This document shows positions 54,501-64,000 of a stretch of DNA of 64,000 bases, piece by piece. Within the stretch, counting starts at the first letter, position 1. Each line of letters begins with the position of its first letter. The DNA lies in the NCBI GenBank assembly GCA_948567375.1, contig OX419757.1:31868001-31932000 (forward strand), written 5' to 3'. Under the pieces are notes generated by a model. That model saw only the letters and a list, made by a program, of their open reading frames with translations. It was not told the origin of the DNA and ran no database searches. This DNA is from Lunularia cruciata. Its lineage: Eukaryota > Streptophyta > Marchantiopsida > Lunulariales > Lunulariaceae. The position numbers were made by a program, and so were the translations under genes.

Positions 54501-56847
54501 GAACAGATTTATCTCCCCTGGCTGTGAATAAAATTCTTACAGAGATGAGCAGAGAATGGCAAGGATGCACATATGATTTGTTGTCCAGAAACTGCAATCA
54601 CTTCTGTGAAGCTTTCTGTACCAAACTAGGAGTTGACAAGCTACCTCGTAAGTAAACAACTCAAGGATCCGTTCTTATCAACTTCCTGAAATGATTCCCT
54701 GAATAATGATTGCTTGCATATTTAGTTGTGCGACACTAAGTTCCCATAGCCAGTGCCCTTTAGCTTGCATGTGTGTGTATGTGCCACATGTATTTGGTCT
54801 TGTAGATGGGCTCAGGTCGTCTCTAGTTTTCCATCTTCCGAGCGAGCTTGATCACCTTGAATTATTAAGGCCATTCACTTCTTTCCTTGTATCTTGGTGT
54901 TCTGAGCATTCCCCACTCCTTGTACCTGCGTAAAGGCTATTGCCATATCATTTCAAGTTGCGTTTATACAGCAGGAATAAGTATATTGCCCCGGGAATCT
55001 CGTCCTCCCTCAACAATTTACTAAAAGATGATTTGTGGCATTTGCAGCTTGGGTAAATCGATTTGCAAAGACAGGTGATGCTGCGGTGGAAGTTGCGGGG
55101 AACACTATGGAGAGGGTATGCTGTTTGCCAAATTTCATTTTTGATAACGTTGTGAAACTCCTCTAATCTTCAGTAGGCCTGTCTCAAAGTCACGAGGCAT
55201 CCATTACTGTATGGGCTGATTAAGTAACGAATGTACTTCGCTTGGGATAGCTTAGGAGGATACATTTTGTAATGAAGCACTTCGATTCATTTAGAGAGAA
55301 CTAACATGTCATATAGCGATCTACCAGATTCCAAGATATGAACTTTCGAGAATTGTCCGGCGAATTCAATTTTAGTTTCAGTTGAGTCACTTGTTTAATA
55401 ACATCAGCTAGTGATGGCTCTAGACTCTGTGGAACCTTAAATTTATTACAAGCTAAAGCACGTATTACTAGTCACTCTCTTTCTCACGTGGTTATTGCGG
55501 AAAATGAAAAAGTTATCACTGCTTTATGAATGCAATTTGCCCGTCTCTTCCGTGGCCTGGCTTGTTGGAATTATAAAGGTTTTCATCTTCTTCTTGCAAT
55601 TGCAAATGGGATGATAGTCTTGGCTGACCAATCTCTACTAATATGGCGTGGGTTTTTCGCGGCTCTACTTCGTTTCTGAGATGATCTCTGATCAACTATA
55701 CTCTTTAAGCAATCTTTGCGTGTAAACTTTCAGGCCGTCCAAATCGCAATTAGAATAGGGACCTTCAAACCGTGTAAGCACTTTGTATGTGTTTCAGCAG
55801 TATGTAAGTTTGATGTTACTTGCTGCTCTTTCTTATGCCCTGGTGTTTTGGTCGATTGTTGATTTTGAGCCCCTTCCTCATAGTTTGTAGGATTTCTTGT
55901 ACCTCATGTTTCGTTAAAGTCGGAGAAACTAGAAGAAGTGAAAGTAGAAGGTAGTATATTTCATTTAACTGAGAAGATAGTATCTTACAGTGAACTATGG
56001 CCTAGCACGTTGGTTGTTCCCATCAAGGTGTACTTTTGTTAACGTTCCGTGCTCGTAAACGTGGTTTTGAATTTTCACATCGTGCTGTAAGTTGGGGCCT
56101 CAGAGTTTTCAGACTCCTAAAACTGAGAACTCCTTTTGGAGTTGAAGTTAATTCTGAACATTTTGAACATGTGATGTCCGTCCTGGATTATGCTCATGAG
56201 CTCTTGACTGACTTAGTATGTACGTCCCGCTTTCCCCACAGTTCGCCAGAGTGGTCTGTGGGTTCAGTCATGAATATTGTGGGGATTGAGTTCGTCACTT
56301 TTTAAGATGGCTCCTTGTACATTAAGAACTGCTAATTTGCGTATTGAGACCGTCCGCTCATTTACGGGAGACAGATTTCCATCGCATCGGGTTTTACATC
56401 CCAACACTTACATGTACATGAAAATGAATTGTACTCGTCTTCAAGTTGGATCTTTTATAAAATTTTATTCCATTGATGATTGATTTCATCGCTCGTCCAA
56501 CTAACAGATTTAGTTAATGGATGCAGTTGAAGCAAGCCAAGGCGGAAGTGGTGACAGCATCGAAGGTAGCATATCGCTTCTTATTCGGCGGTCCTACATC
56601 ATCCACTGTCAGCCCAGATCCAGGGGTGGCGGACTCGAGACTGAATGGATCCAATTCGTCTCGCAGGTTCACATTTTCAAGAACCCCTTCCCGGATTCTA
56701 GGCAGAACCTCAGGGGATAGTCCAGTAGAAGGAAGAGAAACCAAAGAAAATACATCCAAGGAGGATCAAGATAGGAGACAACCGTTTCAAATGCTGAGGG
56801 AAGCGTCCTCCTCGTCCCTACTTAGATGGGGAGAACCAAAGAGATAG
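51530..56847 (+). CDS. DeSI-like (PPPDE-domain) deSUMOylating isopeptidase, four exons
   Basis: Exons 51530-51664, 54389-54647, 55048-55115 and 56527-56847 join in frame (135+259+68+321 nt) to a 260-residue protein; all introns are GT..AG. The PPPDE fold runs from residue 3 (EVLLHVYDVTNS) to about 150. The papain-like dyad is His41 in GGIFHGAIQ and Cys114 in LLSRNCNHFC. Plant-typical blocks GSGVFSCPP, NPMYTYRE, PPWVNRFA and KQAKAEVVTASKVAYRFL are all present. The basic, Ser-rich tail (residues 175-260) has no recognised domain. Family members remove SUMO, some ubiquitin, from substrates in cytosol and nucleus. The start is the first ATG opening the domain. Intron 1 is 2.7 kb and contains a tandem duplication. 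The gene converges on the ABCG gene. Confidence 0.93.
53481..54062. repeat. Divergent tandem duplication within intron 1 of the DeSI-like gene
   Basis: CTCTGCTTTC..TTTCAGATG starts at 53481 and at 53762 (period 281). Both units share AATCTGTTGCTGTTGTT, GTCATGCTTGCATTTC, and TTCTGGATCCCCCGT (53699 and 54013), so the second copy is longer by about 30 bp. Each unit carries a pyrimidine tract plus TTTCAG, a potential splice acceptor. Confidence 0.85.
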
Positions 56848-59800
56848 CCTAATCCGTCTTGTCAATGAGGGGGCAGTAAGAAGCGTATTAGTACTACTCA
56901 GGTCTTCCATGATTTTGCAGTTGCTGCCTTAAGCCGGTTTTTGCAAACTGCTCCTGTAACCACGGCCGTGGTCAAGAACTCACCATGTTGGAATTGTAAT
57001 CAGGCGATCTAGAGAAGCTAGGTGATTCAGAGCATACATCAGGATGATCGAAGATTCCTTAGCCAACGCCCTGTATTTTAATTTACTCTAGCCATTCAGG
57101 ATCTTAGGCATCGCTACACCTGTGCACGGTGCTATGCACTTTACGTGATTCTAGTGAGTTATGGCCATAGTAAGCCCTCATTTTCTGAGTTGTGGCTCGT
57201 CTTTCATGTGGTTCATGCAAGAGCGACTTTTCTATCCATCTGTGAGGGAGGTTTAGACGCCGGAATAATTAGAAATGACGTTTACCCACCTGTGTAATTG
57301 GCTCTGTACATACCCAACTGTAGAATATCTTAGATCCCTTGTGTGAATTTGCCCATGCAGATGCTCGTTGCCCTGCATGGTGTTCCCGTGTTTGCCATTC
57401 AAGTTGCGCAGACTGAGTGGTTAATTTGTAGAGGGTTACGTTTCTAGATTGCAGAATTTCTTTCTCCGGAAGATACTTTGGGATCAAGTAGTCCAAGACT
57501 TCTGGGCCAAATTCGAGCTTTGGGTTATAGTCGAGAATCTGGTGGAAGCTGGAGAAGGAAGGCCTGGTGAAATCCTAGGGAGCAGTTACCATAGAATGCG
57601 TTGCTCTCATATACATAGAGCGGGATTCAGGCTGTCTCTCAGAAGGTCGTACTCCTCGTTGATACGAGAAATTTGATTGAACCTCGTTGGGCGTTTTCCT
57701 GGTCACAAACTTTGTGTACAAGCTTACTGATGCATCCGTAACACAACCCAACGTTCTCGTCCCTTGGATTTCGTGCTCAAGGGTCTTTATCTCCCTAGGA
57801 GAAAGGTACTTAACTTTGCTTTCTAAACAGTTTTCGTAGGATAATTTTGTATCATAAGCGCCCTAACTTGTTACCATGTGTGTTGGTTATCCTTCTGTCA
57901 GCTCGCTGGTTGGTTCCATGTGCTGAGAACCGGGCTACAACGTATCCAAGTTCAACGCTTACTGGCAAATATAATTTGAATTGGTCTTTTTCATCTCTGG
58001 TAGCAAGTTTGGCTTCGAACTTTGCCTTAAATCTACCCACTAACGTGTCAATAGGATGAAGGAATCTCGGATGCATAGCCTCGTAGTAGAGGCCTTGGGA
58101 ACTAAACACGTGTAGACGTGAACCAAATGAGTAACCCATGAGGTGTCTACATCCTCTCTTTTGTTCATCAGTCACATGCCCTATCATGGGGAAGGTTGCA
58201 TTTGATTAGCAAGATGGGTCAGGCTTCACCCTTGAATATGTCTCTGGACTTTTGAACTGATGTCTGCTTTCCACCCTCACGATATATAAACTATGTGACG
58301 TAAAAAGGAAGTTGTGGATGGTTGCTAGGCCACCAATCACGTCAGATGTCTGCTACGGAGAATGGCAGTTAGTGAAATTTAATAGGATTCTGCTGCTTCT
58401 TCAAGGACTAAAAGGACACCCTCGTACAATAAGCGCATGCTTGCTTCTGGGCAGTTGTTGGTTCCTCACAACTGCTTTTAGTTTCGTTTCTTGTTGCAGT
58501 TTTGTTAACTTGTTTGACCAATGAGACAGGCATAATTGATAGTAACGACGATTGAGTAATTTGTTACGTGAGTCCTGCTTCCTAGAATTTATGATGAAAT
58601 GAAAAATTATTATATGTGCTACGGAGAACCTGATGTGAAGGTTATGTGGTTGTTAAAAATTCTCTTGTGAAACTTGTATCAGGACAATGTTCAACGCGTC
58701 CTAGCTCTTCCCGATGGGAGACGACGAGCACCTTCTTTTAGAAAAAGCACCTCTGCTGCAGTCCTGAAGTTAAAGAGGGAACGTAATCTAGTGGTGGTAA
58801 CCTGTATACTGTTTACTAGAATCAGTTGAACTACCCGAGAAGTGGGGATGGAGTTGGAAATGAACTGAGTTTGATAGTTTGATCTGACTTGTATTACTCC
58901 ATCCTTCTAGAGACTTTAATCATAAGTTTTATACCAGCGGAAGTCCAGTTCATCCCAAATACATGTTACATGTCTGGACTATGAAACGCTCTTGATTTGC
59001 GAAGGTTAATCTTTAACTTTGGGCTGAAGTTCAAACGTCGGAAGCTTTTGAGCATCCTTCTTACATCTTCTGCCATCATTTCTTGCAAAACATAACCTTA
59101 TCAAGCTGAAGTGTCGTGGTTATGGCATCTCATCAACTGTTAATAAGTTCGAGAAAGCGTCTCACTGCATCTTTTTATGAAACACTAACCGATAACTTGC
59201 TTCAAAAGAATATTTCACAAGCACCCAACGCAATCTAGTAATCTGGAGTTGTAAGAGAAACTAAGAGTTGGGACGGTGAAGAAAGCAAACGGTTTTCTTC
59301 TGACCAAAGCCAATGCGTTGTGGAAGACAAACCTGACACATCAGCTTCTACCAAGCAAACGAATAAGGGGGATTCTGAACAGGCCCCTTGTATCGATACA
59401 GGTAATATTCAGCGAAGTCCAGATCCAAAGTCTTAGGTGCTGTAGGGTAGATTTCTCATATCGACTGCCTCTGTTGAGGCTTACCCCCAGTTTACTTATT
59501 TGTCTCACCTTTGATGGGTCTTCCCATCCTTCGTGTTTTCTACGCGGTCGCCCTTTTCTCCGATCCCAAGTCCGTAAGCTGATAGCCGTTTGTGGCTTAC
59601 CTGATGACGCATGGTCTGTCATCCAGGCTCCGGTGGACTTTCACCTCTCAAACTCTTCATTCGGAAGAGCAAAATCTCCAAAGCAAAATTGACTCCCATC
59701 TCAGGCGGAAGTAAATTTGCGCCTGTAAATTTGTGACCGACCATCTCTAAGATTCCTCAGAACGTGGTTTGGAAATGGAGGCTGGTTTGTGCTTTAGCTA

Positions 59801-60920
59801 CAGTTCCTGCAGGTTGGTAATTTTGGAAATTTGGCCAATCGCTTGATTACGCCTCAATATCAAGAATCTCCAAAGCGGAACAGTTGGCAATTAAGGTTCT
59901 AATAAGTTCTTCAGTCTGTCCTCCTAGCTCCGGTGGTATGCTTCCAGTCAGTTAAAGTGTTTGATATGATCAGATCACTTCAGCTGGAACCAGTTGCTCA
60001 AAAGATGGGGGAAATGGAGCCACTGAGCATTTTCACGTGAACCTCTACTTACCGATTTCTACAATTTGGTATACTCGTCCGAAATATAATAATTTAGCCG
60101 GTAGTTGATCTCATCGCAACGATATAATGTCTCCACGTGAGTTAAAACCTATGGTGACCGAGAGAGTTAAAACCTAAAAAGATTCCCTTCTGACGCCCGC
60201 GTTCGCATTCTATCCTAGAATTGTAGCCCATTATGGTGGTTTCCACGTAGTTGGACGAGTGGGATTCGTATATAACCACATAGCACAGCATGGCAGAAGT
60301 GATTTCAACAGCAACCCAAGAATGTGCATATGTAAATGGTGGCATACACATTGCAGTTGCAAGCATGAATGAACTCCACAAGGACCGTCTGGCTACACTA
60401 TAGCTACAACTCGGTTAAAGGATTGTTCAGCAAATAAGAATCAACACTCAAGTGGAAGGCTGTGTTTCAACCAGCTCAGGCTCCTTGGAGTGATGAAGGA
60501 AGAACCCAAAGAACCCCTAGCCATGAAAATGCACAAAAATGTTATGGCAGTTATCCAAACTTTGAGGGTATCAGACAAATTTTATGATATATATGGTGTC
60601 AACTTTATTACACCAAGACAGCGAAAAACACGTGACTCATAACCTTCAACGGTTTCAGACAGGTGTGGATGTCTGGGAAGCTTTTAGGACTTCTATTTCA
60701 ATATCCGTTTGCTAAAAGGACTGCCAATACGCTTTCTTGACGTCAACTTACTTCTTTCAACCCTATTCGTTTCAACTGGTGAGACCACATATCGAGTGAC
60801 GGAATCAGTGACCTTTCCGGCCTGTTACAGGAAGTTTATTGTAGATCTCCCACAAGAATTGACAGAATTCACTGGGGGCACTACCTTAAATCAGAACGCG
60901 GTCTCCCTTTCTTCTTTAAA
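56848..60920. other. Intergenic region with unassigned exon-like open stretches
   Basis: It begins with the 3' end of the DeSI-like gene and ends with the 3' end of the ABCG gene. Three plus-strand stretches look coding by composition and splice context. At 57450-57563 IAEFLSPEDTLGSSSPRLLG lies between TTCTAG and GCCTG|GTGAAA. At 58683-58797 DNVQRVLALPDGRRRAPSF follows TATCAG. At about 59246-59435 KSWDGEESKRFSSDQSQC runs to a TAG. The phases of the first two do not fit directly. They could be a lineage-specific gene, alternative 3' exons of the DeSI-like gene, or chance. A minus-strand frame at 60142-60381 is not supported. Confidence 0.4.
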
Positions 60921-63900
60921 TCAGAACCAGGTTCTCAATTTCATGAATCTCAGCGCTATATAAGCCAAAAGGCGATAAGCAATTGATAACATAAGTAGCA
61001 TGACGGCATCCGAGACACCTCCATTCCAAGAAGGTACATATTTACTGTACTGAATCTTCAGGAGAAGCTGAAATGCGTAATAGTTGAAGGAGAGGTACTT
61101 CAACCAGCTTATCCATGCAGGGACATGCTGCACCACAATGCAACAAACTGAAAAATAAGATGGTAAAATTATCAATGTTGGATGTAAGTAAGTAAGTTAT
61201 CAAAGCATAGCTCGTTTATCAAATTTGCATTCTGAAAGAGGATCGATAGAATTTGTTACCGCCACATAGTAACCTCCCAAAAGAATACATGACAATATCA
61301 CAATCGATGCAGTAGCAGATGCCTTTTTTGCATCCTTGATTGAAGCTCCAATGAAGTATCCAAGACCCTGCAGATTCAGGGGAACATGTAAACTTTGCGG
61401 ACCTCTTCTTAATCATTAAGAGATACATTAGGCAGTCTGTTTGTTTTACCCCGATCAACACATTTCAGTGAAAGATACCAAAATAATGGATTAGAAAGAA
61501 GAGGTGTCATACTTGAGCTGCCATAATGTTCAAATAAAGTCCAACAAAAGTGAGCGGAAGGGTAGCTCCTGTCAGCTTCAAACTTGTCATAAAATACACA
61601 ACCAGGAGATATATTGTCGCCAGAAAGAGATTCATTGGCAAGTCACCGAGAGTTCGACTGATGAAATAAGAACTGAGCCTATACATATTGCCGATCCTTT
61701 CTTTGACAAGTAGTGGCCTTTCATGGCAGAAAATCATCGACGCTGTGGTGAGGGGGATTCCTCCCCAAAACAAAGTGATAACATATAGTAAGCCTTCCTG
61801 CATATCAGGTTACATCAAGTTTCAGTATGATAATCCCAAATTATTGAATATCAACTTGACAATAAACTGAAACTTAAAACTTCCTGCAAAGGCCTTCAGC
61901 TAGATTTCTCGCTTTCAGCAATTATGTTCGTCTGAGCTAATATTACGAATTCGAATCAAGTAAAACCATCCCCCATAGCACTAGGGTGAAGTACTCATAC
62001 TGACAGTGAAACATGACGCCACTCTTAATAGATATTTATCACCTGATCTTTCAGATGTTCAGATGTGTCTTTTCTTGAATGCCACCACAATATGCCGACA
62101 ATGAGAGCAGCCACTAGTATTTGTGATAGTCGAACCCAGCTCAGTATTTCATGCTTTGTCTCTTTGAGCACGCGAGACGATAAGATCTTAATTTGAGTCC
62201 ACCATGTCGCGTTCCAAGGGCATGTATCCGAAACTTTCTCATAACTTAAATGTGGATCGACATTGTTCTTGAACTTCAGCTTGATCTCAACGGGATCTTT
62301 GTACTTATCTGCCAGATACTGTTAAACAATAGACAAAGAGAGTATATGTCAGTGTGGACTTCATTATCTGATACATAGCCCTTACAGCAACTCGTGCATT
62401 CATTCAATAGGTTCAGACTATTTTGGTTGCGGAGCTTACTCACTTGGAGAATTTTCTGTGACCTGAGTGAATCGGAGGCATCATCATCGTCATCGTTGTC
62501 AATCCATTTCAAATCAAGAAGTTTCGCCGTTCTCCCATCGAAGGAAATATCCAATGTCGATCCATGTGTAAGATTGAGTAAGAACTCTGCTGGATTCATA
62601 ATCACACTTGGACTGAAACCCAGTGTCGCAAAATACCTCAATGATTCTCCTGGTCCTCCAGAGTAGAGCGGTCGACCTCCGGAAATGAGGAGAATTTTAT
62701 CAAAACTGTAAAATTGATGACTCGAAGGTTGATGGATGGATGTCACTACAATGTTACCCGCCTAAGACAATCCCCAAGTGCATTACTGTCAGTTTGATAA
62801 ACAATTTCAAGACAGATTTTTCACAATAGAAGGGTCGCATAAGACGTCGCAAATCTATTATGACACACACAATTTAGATCGTTCTTTCTTTATCAAATTT
62901 CATGAGCAACTGACAGTATTCTGCTTTAAATATCTATATGTTCTACTTTGAATCTAATTGCTGATTCGAAAACTGGAACGAGGTCACCTTAGAGAAAGCT
63001 CTCAAAATCTTCACAATTCGTAAGGCTGTTGTTGAATCCAAACCAGAAGTAGGTTCGTCTAGAAACAAAATTGAAGGTCGTGTGATTATTTCCTGTCCGA
63101 TGCAAACCCTCTTTTTCTCTCCACCAGAGATGCCTTTCACCATCTGTCCTCCTATAATGGTGTTCTTGCAGCTGCGATGGAGACGACGAATCAGAACTTT
63201 TCAAGAACACTGATTATGATGAATATATCGTGCAGATTTGAATTTATGCTATATGAGTATTGCTTATGCAGTTAAAACCACATCCACTGAAAGTTGAAAT
63301 CGGGAAACCGATATCGAGAACAACATGGTTTAAAACTCAGAAACTGAGCCATCTTGCATTCGCTCTTTACCTGTTCAGATCAAGTTCCGAGATAATGTCC
63401 TCCACTCTTTGTAACTTCAAGTTTCTGCTCATTATCTTCGGTAACTTGAGAAATGCAGAATATACCAAAGTTTCGTGGGCGGTAAGGAAAGGATGCAGAA
63501 AATCCTTCTGTGAAACAAATCCCATTCTACAAAGGAACCAAAAGAATGTTCAGATCATAACATACCAAAGCGACATCATCTCAAAATGATCAGAAACTGA
63601 GTGAGGTTCGATTCGATTCGTTAAGGATTTTATACAAACAACAAATTCAGAGGAGTTCTATCACTATACCTGCTTCGCAGTTTTTTGGTGTACGGACAAT
63701 TATTGTATTTGATCGATCCTCTGAAATTCAGGTCATGTCCACTCAAAAGGTGAAGAAAAGTTGTTTTTCCACTCCCAGAAGGGCCTAACAATGCCATCAT
63801 CTCTCCAGAACAGACAAAACCCGTAAATCCGTGCAATATCAATTTTTCTTTGTACGTTGTGGGCTTGAAGACTGAGAGGCAGTTTGATAGCCGAGTACTG

Positions 63901-63941
63901 TGTGTCGCTTTGATGCGGAGAGAGTACTTCACATCTTTAAA
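60921..63941 (-). CDS. ABCG (WBC-type) half-transporter, partial, 5' end beyond window
   Basis: Eight exons on the minus strand join in frame: 63941-63670, 63526-63371, 63171-62988, 62761-62444, 62318-62043, 61797-61513, 61367-61260, 61127-60921 (about 601 residues, stop at 60921). The nucleotide-binding domain comes first: Walker [11 protein letters not shown]-loop GFVSQKD, signature ISGGEKKR, Walker [14 protein letters not shown]-loop TSIHQPSS. The membrane domain follows, with six hydrophobic segments (for example [44 protein letters not shown]) and the conserved [13 protein letters not shown] motif. It resembles the plant ABCG9/14/21/25 type; these export hormones, lipids or cuticle precursors as dimers at the plasma membrane. 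The substrate is not predictable. The first exon shown begins after a CAG acceptor, so upstream exons are expected. Confidence 0.94.
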
Positions 63942-64000
63942 CTGCATAATACAATATAAAGTTTTTAGATGAGAAACGGTGACAACGAGAGATGAAATCT

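Noticed and set aside
59341-59692. Overlapping frames of 93 and 138 codons as separate genes
   Set aside because: Neither has recognisable features; the shorter plus-strand frame ending at about 59435 has better coding composition and splice context.
63630-63947. ATG at 63947 as the true start of the ABCG protein
   Set aside because: The ATG lies in a pyrimidine-rich TATTATGCAG acceptor context, and ABCG proteins usually have tens of residues before this point, so an internal exon starting at 63941 is more likely.

Overview
The window looks like nuclear DNA of a land plant. The evidence is spliced genes with GT..AG introns, a plant-type ABCG half-transporter, a plant-type PPPDE/DeSI protein, and Ty3/gypsy, Ty1/copia and PIF/Harbinger elements primed or built as in plants. 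A moss or other non-seed plant is my best guess, because a densely decayed repeat block is followed abruptly by CpG-rich genic DNA. That guess is inference only.

The first ~48 kb is a transposon graveyard. A chromodomain Ty3/gypsy element (A, 1-6316, + strand, 5' LTR cut by the window edge) carries a solo LTR of another family inside its reverse transcriptase. A second Ty3/gypsy lineage (C, ending at 26539, + strand) has a 5' LTR swollen by tandem repeats and interrupted by a solo LTR of family B. Its 3' LTR abuts a truncated minus-strand relative of A (element D, 26545-31058). Another family B solo LTR stands at 11461-12217. A structurally complete Ty1/copia element (E, 34635-41671, minus strand) has 256/257-bp LTRs, a tRNA-iMet primer site and a perfect TGGTG target duplication. 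Three fragments of PIF/Harbinger DDE transposase (7380-8430 minus, 14290-15300 plus, 46740-47975 minus) belong to one broad family. An unidentified decayed minus-strand coding region with a 20-residue coiled-coil repeat lies at 41796-44390.

Nearly all these reading frames are broken by stops and frameshifts. Many stops look like CGA to TGA or CAG/CAA to TAG/TAA, and CG dinucleotides are scarce, as expected from long-term cytosine methylation and deamination.

From about 48.0 kb onward base composition changes and CG dinucleotides become common. Two host genes converge here. A four-exon DeSI-like (PPPDE) peptidase gene (51530-56847, +) encodes 260 residues with catalytic His41 and Cys114. An ABCG half-transporter gene (60921-63941, minus) shows eight exons in the window and continues past the right edge. 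Between them are exon-like open stretches I could not assign. No tRNA, rRNA or CRISPR was recognised.

The most interesting points are a tandem array of heat-shock-element-like GAAnnTTCnnGAA modules in the LTRs of elements A and D, the nested insertions datable by their target duplications, and the sharp repeat/gene boundary near 48 kb.
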